A DNA stretch of 64,000 nt from DASTHG01 sp035491895 (GTDB lineage Bacteria; Gemmatimonadota; Gemmatimonadetes; Gemmatimonadales; GWC2-71-9), in contig DATJJY010000091.1 in assembly GCA_035491895.1 (NCBI GenBank), positions 62,001-126,000 of the forward strand, read 5' to 3'. Positions 38,214 through 45,232 of the stretch are shown one piece after another (position 1 is the first letter of the stretch; the number at the start of each line of letters is the position of its first letter). The translations under genes and the position numbers were made by a program. The notes under the pieces are model-generated. The model saw only the letters and a program-made list of their open reading frames with translations, was not told where the DNA came from and did no database searches.

Positions 38214-38795
38214 ATGAACGAAGTGATTCTCGGCGTGCCACGGCACACGAATCCCGAAGCGCACCTGCTTGATCTGGAAGACGCGAATCGCCGGTTGCGG
38301 CGCTTCGCCTGGTCCGTCCTGATCGGCGCGGTCGTCGTCCTCGGCGGCACCGCCGCGGTCGTAGCGATGTTCGCGACGCAGCGTCTCCCGTCGCCGGGAT
38401 CGGTCGTCCAGGCGCGCAGCTTCGTACTTCAGGACGCGCAGGGCAGAGTCCGCGCCACCTGGGGGGTGACGAAGGAAGGGGGCGTGCAGCTCGCACTGCA
38501 AGACGACCAGGGGAATCCACGCGCCCGCATGAGCGTACTGGAGGACGGATCAACCGGCCTGGCGCTGGTGGACAGCGCCGGCCACCCACGCGCGGCGCTC
38601 GGGCTTCTGTCCGACGGCACGATCAATCTCGTGTTCGCCGACGAGGGCGGGCGCAGCCGAGCCGTGTTCGGCCTGACATCGGGAGGAGCGCCGAGCCTCA
38701 TTCTCGCGGACGGAAAAGGCGTGACCCGAGCCGGCCTCAGTGTCACGACCAGCGGGAAGGCGACGGAGACAGTGGATGAAACGGGCGGACCCTAA
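38214..38795 (+). CDS. membrane-anchored protein with DxxGxxRA beta-repeats
   Basis: The 193-residue protein has a cytoplasmic N-terminus of about 30 residues, one membrane helix (SVLIGAVVVLGGTAAVVAMF) and an outside domain with four or five imperfect repeats of about 23 residues, each containing D-x-x-G-x-x-R-A followed by a hydrophobic strand (DAQGRVRATWGV, DDQGNPRARMSV, DSAGHPRAALGL, DEGGRSRAVFGL, DGKGVTRAGLSV). The pattern predicts a beta-solenoid or stacked hairpins. It is the last gene before the operon terminator. An ATG six codons upstream is possible, but GAGG spacing favours this start. Function unknown. Confidence 0.75.
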   Translation: MNEVILGVPRHTNPEAHLLDLEDANRRLRRFAWSVLIGAVVVLGGTAAVVAMFATQRLPSPGSVVQARSFVLQDAQGRVRATWGVTKEGGVQLALQDDQGNPRARMSVLEDGSTGLALVDSAGHPRAALGLLSDGTINLVFADEGGRSRAVFGLTSGGAPSLILADGKGVTRAGLSVTTSGKATETVDETGGP

Positions 38796-38797
38796 GA

Positions 38798-38829
38798 GCT
38801 AGACGCAGCAGACGCACCGGGGGGAACAG
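38798..38829 (+). repeat. left arm of 32-bp inverted repeat
   Basis: It pairs with 39303-39334, differing at two positions (G/A changes). It begins 3 bases after the stop of the beta-repeat protein gene. Confidence 0.9.
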
Positions 38830-38863
38830 CAGACCGAAATCAGGTAGGCGATCGTCAAGAAAG

Positions 38864-38900
38864 GGTGCGGCACGCGTGAAAACGATGCCGCACCTTTTTT
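38864..38900 (+). terminator. Rho-independent terminator of the Tad operon
   Basis: GGTGCGGCA at 38864-38872 pairs perfectly with TGCCGCACC at 38886-38894, and TTTTTT follows at once. It is the strongest canonical terminator in the window, 70 bases beyond the last Tad-operon gene and only 21 bases before the next start codon. Confidence 0.92.
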
Positions 38901-38921
38901 CCTTTCTCCTACCTTCACCGC

Positions 38922-39302
38922 ATGCCACTTCATCAGAAACTGAAGGCTTGGCAACATTCCCAACGCTTAGCGGTAGAGTGCGCAAAGGCCGCCGCCGGCT
39001 TTCCCGAATACGAACAGAACAACCTCGCCGATCAGTTGAGACGCGCCAGCTATAGGGTGACCTTGAACATCGCTGAGGGCAGTTCGCGTCGAGGTAGTCG
39101 GGAGTACCGTAAGTACCTCGACACCGCTTGGGCATCGCTCGCTGAAGCACAGACTGCCCTCGAGATCGCACGGGATGTGGGGTACTTGCAGCTCGCTGAG
39201 TATGGTCGCCTCGAAGCACTTGCCGTGGAGACGAGCAAGACGCTGTTTGGGTTACTGCGGAAAATCACGGAATCCGCATCGGGCACCACCAAGTCCCGTT
39301 AA
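38922..39302 (+). CDS. four-helix-bundle protein (23S rRNA intervening-sequence protein family)
   Basis: The 126-residue protein matches the IVP/four-helix-bundle family: LKAWQHSQRLAVECAKAA, then FPEYEQNNLADQLRRASYRV, NIAEGSSRRGSREYRKYLDT, a long AEAQTALEIARDVGYL helix and a basic tail. Codon usage and base composition look less GC-rich than the neighbours, consistent with transfer. A terminator lies just upstream, so expression may depend on read-through. The function of the family is unknown; its members are carried by rRNA intervening sequences and also occur in genomic sites. Confidence 0.9.
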   Translation: MPLHQKLKAWQHSQRLAVECAKAAAGFPEYEQNNLADQLRRASYRVTLNIAEGSSRRGSREYRKYLDTAWASLAEAQTALEIARDVGYLQLAEYGRLEALAVETSKTLFGLLRKITESASGTTKSR

Positions 39303-39334
39303 CTGTTCTCCCCGGTGCGTCTGTTGCGTCTAGC
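39303..39334 (-). repeat. right arm of 32-bp inverted repeat
   Basis: Reverse complement of 38798-38829 with two mismatches. It begins right after the stop of the four-helix-bundle gene and ends 32 bases before the mnmG start. Confidence 0.9.
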
Positions 39335-39366
39335 CTTTGCCGTGCCTGCTTCACTAGCTTTTCCTC

Positions 39367-41235
39367 ATGTCTGTGCCCTACGACGTCATCATCATCGGTG
39401 GCGGCCACGCCGGCACCGAAGCCGCCGCAGCCGCTGCCCGACTCGGCGCTCGCACCCTCTTGCTCACGAGCAACCTCGATACGATCGGGCAGATGAGTTG
39501 CAACCCCGCCATCGGCGGCATCGCCAAGGGCACGGTGGTGAGAGAGGTGGATGCATTGGGCGGCATCATGGGCCGCGCCGCCGACCGCGCCACGATTCAG
39601 TTTCGCATGCTCAACCGCTCGAAGGGTCCCGCCGTGTGGGCCCCGCGGGCGCAGGCCGACCGATCGCTGTATCGCCGTGCCGTGCGCGCACTGCTCGAGC
39701 GCCTGCCTTCGCTCGAGCTGACCCAGGGGATGGCGGCGCGGCTGTTGGTGGAGCACGCGCGCGTCAGGGGCATCGAGACGACGGATGGTCGCCGCTTCCT
39801 TGCAAGCGCCGTCATCATCACTGCTGGGACATTCCTCCGCGGGCGGATTCACCTCGGCAAAGACACCCAGATCCCGGCCGGCCGCGCAGGGGATCAGCCA
39901 TCGCTGGCAATGGCACAAGCCATTGAGGATATTGGACTTACAGTATCGCGGTTCAAGACGGGGACTCCGCCTCGCGTGGACGGACGCTCGGTGGACTGGA
40001 GCAAGGTGGAGCGCCAGGACGGAGAGAACGATGGCTATCGCTTCTCCTTCTACGAGCGCGTCGAGTTGCCGCGGCAGGTGCCGTGCTGGATTACGTGGGC
40101 CGGTGAGCCTGTAAAGGAGATCATCAAGGCTCACATCACCGAATCGGCGCTGTACGGCGGTGCCATCGCGGGTCGCGGGCCCCGCTACTGTCCGTCGGTC
40201 GAGGACAAGATCGTGAAGTTCCCCGACGCCCCGCGGCACCAGATCTTCCTGGAGCCTGAGGGGCTGGACACGCACGAGCTGTACGTGAACGGGCTGTCGA
40301 CATCCCTACCAGTCCACGTCCAGCTCGAATTCCTGCACGCCGTCCCGGGCCTCGAGCGCGCCCTGATGACGCGTCCCGGATACGCGATCGAGTATGACTA
40401 CTATCCCCCCGATCAGCTCACGCCGTGGCTCGAGACGAAGGCGGTCGAGCGGCTGTTCTTCGCGGGCCAGATCAACGGTACGACCGGATACGAAGAGGCG
40501 GCGGGCCAGGGGGTCGTCGCGGGGATCAACGCGGTGCGTCGGGCTCGTGGTCTCGAGCCGGTGGTGTTCGGTCGCGACGACGCGTACATCGGCGTCCTGG
40601 TCGACGACCTCGTGACCCGGGGGGTGGATGAGCCGTACCGGCTCTTCACTTCGCGCGCCGAGTTCCGGTTGCTGCTGCGACAGGACAACGCACTGCGTCG
40701 ACTCTTTCCGCTCGCTGAGCGGCTCGGGCTCCTGTCGGACGACGAGCGGCGCACGGCGACCGGGCGACTGGAGGAAGAGGAAAGGATCCTCGCGCGCGCG
40801 CGCGACACGACGATCACGCCGCAGCAGGCGGCGCTCGCGTTGGCCGCGAGCGGAGGCACCCTGGCAGGGCCGGAACGCATCGCTACGGTCGCGCGGCGGC
40901 CGCGCGTGTCGCTCCGTGCCTTGCTCGAATCGGTCGCCGCTCGGGAGGACTCGAACCCGGAGTCGATCACGGCTGCGGAGATCGAGTTGAAGTACGATGG
41001 CTACCTGGCGCGCGAGCGGGATGCGGCGCGCCGACTCGCCGAGCTCGCCTCGTTCACTCTACCAGTGGACCTTCCCTACCCGACGTTCGCCAGTCTTTCG
41101 ACGGAGTCGCGGCAGAAGCTCGAGCGGATCCGTCCGACGTCGCTCGCACAGGCAGCCCGCGTGCCCGGCGTCTCTCCCAGCGACCTGCACAACCTCGTCA
41201 TGGAAACGATCCGCTGGAGGCGGCGGGTCGCATAG
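39367..41235 (+). CDS. mnmG: tRNA uridine 5-carboxymethylaminomethyl modification enzyme MnmG (GidA)
   Basis: The 622-residue FAD protein has the N-terminal IIIGGGHAGTEAAAAAARLG motif, SCNPAIGGIAKG, the CPSVEDKIV and GLDTHELYVNG segments and the C-terminal helical domain that recruits tRNA and MnmE. It modifies the wobble uridine of several tRNAs. The expected partner rsmG (gidB) is missing next to it; parA follows directly, so the gidA-par arrangement is partly kept. Confidence 0.97.
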   Translation: MSVPYDVIIIGGGHAGTEAAAAAARLGARTLLLTSNLDTIGQMSCNPAIGGIAKGTVVREVDALGGIMGRAADRATIQFRMLNRSKGPAVWAPRAQADRSLYRRAVRALLERLPSLELTQGMAARLLVEHARVRGIETTDGRRFLASAVIITAGTFLRGRIHLGKDTQIPAGRAGDQPSLAMAQAIEDIGLTVSRFKTGTPPRVDGRSVDWSKVERQDGENDGYRFSFYERVELPRQVPCWITWAGEPVKEIIKAHITESALYGGAIAGRGPRYCPSVEDKIVKFPDAPRHQIFLEPEGLDTHELYVNGLSTSLPVHVQLEFLHAVPGLERALMTRPGYAIEYDYYPPDQLTPWLETKAVERLFFAGQINGTTGYEEAAGQGVVAGINAVRRARGLEPVVFGRDDAYIGVLVDDLVTRGVDEPYRLFTSRAEFRLLLRQDNALRRLFPLAERLGLLSDDERRTATGRLEEEERILARARDTTITPQQAALALAASGGTLAGPERIATVARRPRVSLRALLESVAAREDSNPESITAAEIELKYDGYLARERDAARRLAELASFTLPVDLPYPTFASLSTESRQKLERIRPTSLAQAARVPGVSPSDLHNLVMETIRWRRRVA

Positions 41236-41237
41236 CA

Positions 41238-41253
41238 CGTTTCACGTGAAACG
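41238..41253. promoter_or_regulatory. parS site 1
   Basis: CGTTTCACGTGAAACG is a perfect 16-bp palindrome with the core of the universal bacterial parS sequence (TGTTTCACGTGAAACA). It lies just after mnmG and 126 bases before parA. Confidence 0.95.
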
Positions 41254-41268
41254 ATGCTGGTAACAACG

Positions 41269-41282
41269 GTTTCACGTGAAAC
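41269..41282. promoter_or_regulatory. parS site 2
   Basis: GTTTCACGTGAAAC repeats the 14-bp parS core. Its centre lies exactly 30 bases from that of site 1, about three helical turns, so both sites face the same side of the DNA. Confidence 0.95.
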
Positions 41283-41343
41283 TCTGCCGCTGTGTTGCAT
41301 GTTCGCCGTTCTCCATTAGATTAGCGGACAACACGTTACATCA

Positions 41344-41371
41344 TTGACTACGTAAGTAATTGCCGTAAAAG
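41344..41371 (+). promoter_or_regulatory. candidate parA promoter
   Basis: TTGACT (41344-41349) and TAAAAG (41366-41371) are 16 bases apart; 7 bases then lead to the parA ATG at 41379. There is no ribosome-binding sequence in those bases, so the mRNA may be leaderless. Confidence 0.5.
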
Positions 41372-41378
41372 AACTTAT

Positions 41379-42200
41379 ATGCCATCACGCGTCATCGCGG
41401 TCGCTAACCAAAAGGGCGGCGTCGGCAAGACGACGACGGCAGTGAACCTCGCCGCCTCGCTCGCCACTGCCGAACGCAAGACGCTGCTCATCGACGCCGA
41501 TCCCCAGGGGAACGCAACGAGCGGCGTGGGAATCGACCGCGCTGCGCTGCAGCACTCGCTCTACGACGCACTGCTCGACGGCCAGCCGCTCTCCGGAACA
41601 CGCGTCAACGCCGTGCACTTTCCCTTCCTCGACGTCGTCCCCGCGACTCAAGACCTGGTCGGTGCCGAGCTCGAGCTCGTCAATCGCTCGGGACGTGAGA
41701 CGGTGCTGCGCCGTGCGCTGGCCGACGTGAAAGATGAGTATCAGTACGTCGTCATCGATTGCCCGCCGTCGCTCGGCCTGCTCACCCTCAACGTCCTCAC
41801 CGCCGCCGACGGCGTGCTCATTCCGATCCAGTGCGAGTATTACGCCCTGGAAGGGCTGTCCCAGCTCTTGAACACCATCAAGCTCGTGCAACGCAATTTC
41901 AATCCGTCGCTCGCGATCGACGGCGTGCTGCTCACGATGTACGACGCTCGCCTCAATCTCTCCCGCCAGGTCGCCGAAGAAGCGAAGGAATACTTCGGCG
42001 CCGGGATGTTCGCGGTCACGATCCCGCGCAACGTCCGCCTCGCGGAAGCGCCGAGCTTCGGGAAACCGATTCTCCTGTACGACGTGCAATCGGTCGGAGC
42101 CAAGAGCTACCTCGCCATCGCCCAGGAGCTGATCCGGCGCGTCGAGCGGGGAGCGCCCACCGTGACGAGGGAACCGACCGTACAACCGGAGGTCGCATGA
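41379..42200 (+). CDS. parA: chromosome-partitioning ATPase ParA (Soj)
   Basis: The 273-residue protein has a deviant Walker A motif NQKGGVGKTTTAVNLA, LLIDADPQGNATSG and the VIDCPPSLG switch. It moves ParB-bound origins. It overlaps the parB start by 4 bases. Length is typical for chromosomal Soj. Confidence 0.96.
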   Translation: MPSRVIAVANQKGGVGKTTTAVNLAASLATAERKTLLIDADPQGNATSGVGIDRAALQHSLYDALLDGQPLSGTRVNAVHFPFLDVVPATQDLVGAELELVNRSGRETVLRRALADVKDEYQYVVIDCPPSLGLLTLNVLTAADGVLIPIQCEYYALEGLSQLLNTIKLVQRNFNPSLAIDGVLLTMYDARLNLSRQVAEEAKEYFGAGMFAVTIPRNVRLAEAPSFGKPILLYDVQSVGAKSYLAIAQELIRRVERGAPTVTREPTVQPEVA

Positions 42201-43087
42201 CGGAGATCGCTGCAGGTCGTCGCCGTCTCGGTCGGGGGCTCGAAGCCCTGCTCGGGCCCACGCGCGAAGAAGCGGAGCGCGAGGGGAGTCTGGTCGAGCT
42301 GCCGGTGAAGGACATCCGTCCCAACCCCCTCCAGCCGCGGCGCGAGGTGGATCCGACCGCGCTCGAGGAGCTGAAATCGTCGATTCAGCAGGCGGGGCTG
42401 CTGCAGCCGGTGGTGGTCCGGCCCGCGCCCGGGGGATCCGGATTCGAGCTGATCGCGGGTGAGCGCCGGCTGCGCGCCTGCCAGGCGCTCGGCTGGGAGA
42501 AGATCCCCGCCGTGCGGCGCGTCGTGGACGACCGCACTGTGCTGACGCTCGCCCTGATCGAGAATCTGCAACGTGACGACCTCTCGCCGGTCGACGAAGC
42601 CCGCGGCTATGAGCGCCTCATCGCCGAGTTCGAGCTGACCCAGCAGGACGTCGCCATCGCGGTGGGTCGCGACCGCTCGACTGTCGCGAACGCCCTGCGA
42701 CTCCTGAAGCTGCCGGACGCAGTGCTCCAGATGTTGCACGACGGCCACCTCAGCGTCGGACATGCCCGCGCACTCCTGGCCCTGGACGACGCGCGGGCCG
42801 TCACCGCGTTGGCACGCGAGGCGACGGCGCAGGGGTTGTCGGTGCGCGACGTCGAGGACCGCGTGCGCGGCGGGCGCGCGCCCGAGCGTCGGCCGCGGCT
42901 CAAGCGGGGGCTCGCTCCGGCGCCGGAAGTCCGCCGCGTGGAGGATGCGCTGCGGCGCCGGCTCGGGACCGACGTTCGTGTCTCGCTGCGCGCGAAGGGG
43001 AAAGGGCAGCTGCACGTCGCGTTCTACTCGAACGACGACTTGGCGCGCATTCTCGAGCTGATTCTGGGCAGCCCCTTCGACGGATGA
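42197..43087 (+). CDS. parB: chromosome-partitioning protein ParB (Spo0J)
   Basis: The 296-residue protein has the ParA-stimulating N-terminus (GRRRLGRGLEALLG), the CTPase motifs LQPRREVD and GERRLRACQ, ENLQRDDLSPVDEARGYERL, the helix-turn-helix VAIAVGRDRSTVANALRLL that reads parS, and a C-terminal dimer domain. Two parS sites are 0.9 kb upstream. It overlaps the M23 peptidase gene by 4 bases. Confidence 0.96.
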   Translation: MTEIAAGRRRLGRGLEALLGPTREEAEREGSLVELPVKDIRPNPLQPRREVDPTALEELKSSIQQAGLLQPVVVRPAPGGSGFELIAGERRLRACQALGWEKIPAVRRVVDDRTVLTLALIENLQRDDLSPVDEARGYERLIAEFELTQQDVAIAVGRDRSTVANALRLLKLPDAVLQMLHDGHLSVGHARALLALDDARAVTALAREATAQGLSVRDVEDRVRGGRAPERRPRLKRGLAPAPEVRRVEDALRRRLGTDVRVSLRAKGKGQLHVAFYSNDDLARILELILGSPFDG

Positions 43088-43896
43088 AGCCGAAGCCGCG
43101 TGGCGTCACGATCGTCGTCCACACCGACGGCGACATCGCGTCGAAGCAATACCGCCTGCCGATGTGGGCGTTCACGGCGGCGAAATGGAGCGCACTCGTC
43201 GTCGGACTGATGGTGGTGCTGTTCTTCGCCTTCGCCGGTCCGATCTTCCGGGCGGCGGCACGGACACCCGGCCTCGACCGCGAGGTTGCCCGGCTGCGCG
43301 AGGAGAACGGGCGCGTGCAGCAGCTTGCCGCGGCGCTCAATCGCGCCGAGGCGAACTATCAGTCGGTGCGCCAACTGCTCGGTGGACGAGCGCCGCGCGA
43401 CACCGGAAGCGGAAAACCCGCGACGCCGGTGGTCCTGATGCACGCAGTCCCGGTCCGGGCCGCCCCGGCCGGCGTCCGGCGCTACGAACCCGGCCCTTCC
43501 CCGCCCAGTCACTGGCCCCTCGGCACCCTCGAGGGGTTCGTGACCCGCGGCAGGGTAGGGGAGGGCGACGCGCAGGACGGAGAGGCCCACGAAGGGATCG
43601 ATATCGCCGCCCCGATCGGGACGCCGATCCGGGCAGCGGGCGGCGGCACGGTGGAGGCCACCGGGGCCGATGTCGCCTACGGCATGTTCGTCCTCTTGCG
43701 GCATCCGGACGGATATGAAACCATGTACGGACACGCCTCGCGCGTCCTGGTGCGCGAGGGGGACACCATCAGCGCGGGCGTCGTGATCGGTTTGACCGGC
43801 AACTCGGGACGATCCACCGCGCCGCATTTGCATTTCGAGGTCCGGCGCCAGGGGCAATCGCTCGACCCGCTCACCCTCGTCAAACAGGGGAACTGA
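43084..43896 (+). CDS. M23 (LytM-type) peptidase, membrane-anchored
   Basis: The 270-residue protein has one membrane helix (about residues 35-55), a short coiled coil (LDREVARLREENGRVQQLAA) and an M23 domain with the zinc motifs HEGIDIAAP and HLHFEV, plus YGHASRVLV. The catalytic set is complete, so it may cut peptidoglycan cross-links. Together with the bactofilin next door (2 bases apart) it forms the common bacM-lytM pair involved in cell shape. Confidence 0.92.
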   Translation: MKPKPRGVTIVVHTDGDIASKQYRLPMWAFTAAKWSALVVGLMVVLFFAFAGPIFRAAARTPGLDREVARLREENGRVQQLAAALNRAEANYQSVRQLLGGRAPRDTGSGKPATPVVLMHAVPVRAAPAGVRRYEPGPSPPSHWPLGTLEGFVTRGRVGEGDAQDGEAHEGIDIAAPIGTPIRAAGGGTVEATGADVAYGMFVLLRHPDGYETMYGHASRVLVREGDTISAGVVIGLTGNSGRSTAPHLHFEVRRQGQSLDPLTLVKQGN

Positions 43897-43898
43897 AG

Positions 43899-44303
43899 AT
43901 GGCGATGTTCACCGAGAAATCAGGTCTCTCCGCCACCGAGGCGGGGTTGTCGATAATCGGGTCGGGGATGCGGGTGGTGGGGGATATCTCCGCCGAAGGG
44001 GTCGTGAAGATCGAAGGCACCGTCGTCGGAACGGTGCAGGCTGGCCGCCAGGTGCTCGTCGCCAAAGGCGGACTGGTCGAAGGCGACGTCGTGACCCGGG
44101 AGGCGATCATCGGCGGCGAGGTGCGCGGCAGCATTCAGGCGTCGGAGCGCGTCGAGCTGCAGACCACGAGCCTCGTGCACGGCGACATCGCCACGCACCG
44201 CCTGCTCGTGCAAGAAGGGGGCGAGATCAACGGCGTCCTGCGCATGGGCGAGGGGGCCACTGAGGGAGCAGGGTCCGCTGCTACGGCCGGTGCCGCGCGT
44301 TGA
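43899..44303 (+). CDS. bactofilin (polymer-forming cytoskeletal protein)
   Basis: The 134-residue protein has the bactofilin beta-helix: SIIGSGMRVVGDISAEGVVKIEG... with repeating V/I-x-G strands (VVGTVQAG, GLVEGDVVTREAIIGGEVRG) and flexible ends. Bactofilins polymerise without nucleotide and position peptidoglycan enzymes; in several bacteria they also help ParABS placement, in keeping with the location after parAB and an M23 peptidase. Confidence 0.92.
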   Translation: MAMFTEKSGLSATEAGLSIIGSGMRVVGDISAEGVVKIEGTVVGTVQAGRQVLVAKGGLVEGDVVTREAIIGGEVRGSIQASERVELQTTSLVHGDIATHRLLVQEGGEINGVLRMGEGATEGAGSAATAGAAR

Positions 44304-44471
44304 AGGGCGGAGTTTGTCCACAGCTTGTCTACGCAGAATGTGGATTGACTTAAACGCTTGTGGAGTATCGAGATGGCAGCATCGTCCGGACGCACTGTAC
44401 ACATTCACTGTCTCTATGATGTCTTGATATTGTTTTAATACTGTCCAACATCCTCACCACCATCTAACCCC
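44304..44471. other. candidate replication origin (oriC): DnaA-box cluster and AT-rich tract
   Basis: A perfect high-GC-type DnaA box TTGTCCACA lies at 44314-44322. Three near matches follow: TTGTCTACG at 44325-44333, TGTGGATTG (reverse) at 44339-44347 and TGTGGAGTA (reverse) at 44359-44367, each with two mismatches. An AT-rich tract at about 44411-44440 (CTTGATATTGTTTTAATACTG) could be the unwinding element. It lies 3 kb from parS. No dnaA gene is visible in the window, so the call is tentative; part may simply be the promoter of the NIF3 gene. Confidence 0.5.
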
Positions 44472-45221
44472 ATGTTGCTCGGCGACATCGTCCGCTACAG
44501 CGACGATCTACTCAACGTGCGGGCGATCCAGGATGCGCCTGAGGCGCAGAACGGCCTGCAGGTCTCGAACGCTGGAACAGTTTCCCGGATCGCAGCCGCG
44601 GTCGATCTCACCGCCGCTACTGTGCAGCACGCTATCCGCGAAGCCGCCGATCTCCTGATCGTCCATCACGGGCTTTCCTGGAGCCGGTCGGGCAACGGCG
44701 ACTCGTACTTGAGGCGGTTCTCCGAGCTGGTCCGGAACGGCGTCGCGCTCTACAGCGTGCACCTACCACTCGATTGCCACCCCGAGATCGGAAACGCGGC
44801 GGTGCTCGGTCGACACCTGGGACTTTCCATTAAGGAGCCCTTCGGCGTCTGGCACGGTCAGCCAATTGGGGTGCAGGGAGAGCTTGCCATCGACCGCGAG
44901 GCACTGGCGGGCCGGCTCTGCGAGGTGCTCGGCTCTACTCCGAAGCAAATGTTGTTCGGGCCCGCGAAAACGAAGCGCATCGGGATCGTCACCGGGGCGG
45001 CCGCGTCTCTGATGCGCCAGGCCGTCGCGGCGGGCCTCGACACCTATATCACCGGTGAAGGGAATCACCACACCTACTTCGAGGCCGAAGAGCTGCACTT
45101 GAACGTCTTTTACGGCGGTCACTACGCTACCGAAACGTTCGGGGTGCGAGCATTGGCCGAGCATCTGAGCGCGACATTCGAGCTCCCCTGGGTCTTTCTC
45201 GACCATCCCACCGGGCTATAA
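44472..45221 (+). CDS. NIF3-family dinuclear metal-binding protein (YbgI-like)
   Basis: The 249-residue protein shows the family's metal ligands: VHHGLSW, YSVHLPLDCHPEIGN, ITGEGNHHTYFEAEE and GGHYATETFGV. It forms a toroidal hexamer with a di-metal site; related proteins have been linked to GTP cyclohydrolase I-type folds, but function is unsettled. Length is typical. Confidence 0.93.
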   Translation: MLLGDIVRYSDDLLNVRAIQDAPEAQNGLQVSNAGTVSRIAAAVDLTAATVQHAIREAADLLIVHHGLSWSRSGNGDSYLRRFSELVRNGVALYSVHLPLDCHPEIGNAAVLGRHLGLSIKEPFGVWHGQPIGVQGELAIDREALAGRLCEVLGSTPKQMLFGPAKTKRIGIVTGAAASLMRQAVAAGLDTYITGEGNHHTYFEAEELHLNVFYGGHYATETFGVRALAEHLSATFELPWVFLDHPTGL

Positions 45222-45232
45222 CCGCCCGTGGT

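Larger units (their letters stand above)
38798..39334. mobile_element. intervening-sequence-like unit: four-helix-bundle gene inside a 32-bp inverted repeat
   Basis: The 32-bp arms at 38798-38829 and 39303-39334 are inverted copies with 30 of 32 positions identical (starting GCTAGACGCA, ending GAACAG). They enclose a terminator and the gene at 38922-39302. This gene family is best known from intervening sequences in 23S rRNA genes, where complementary ends form a stem. Here the same architecture lies between protein genes. No target duplication could be recognised. Mobility is inferred. Confidence 0.65.
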
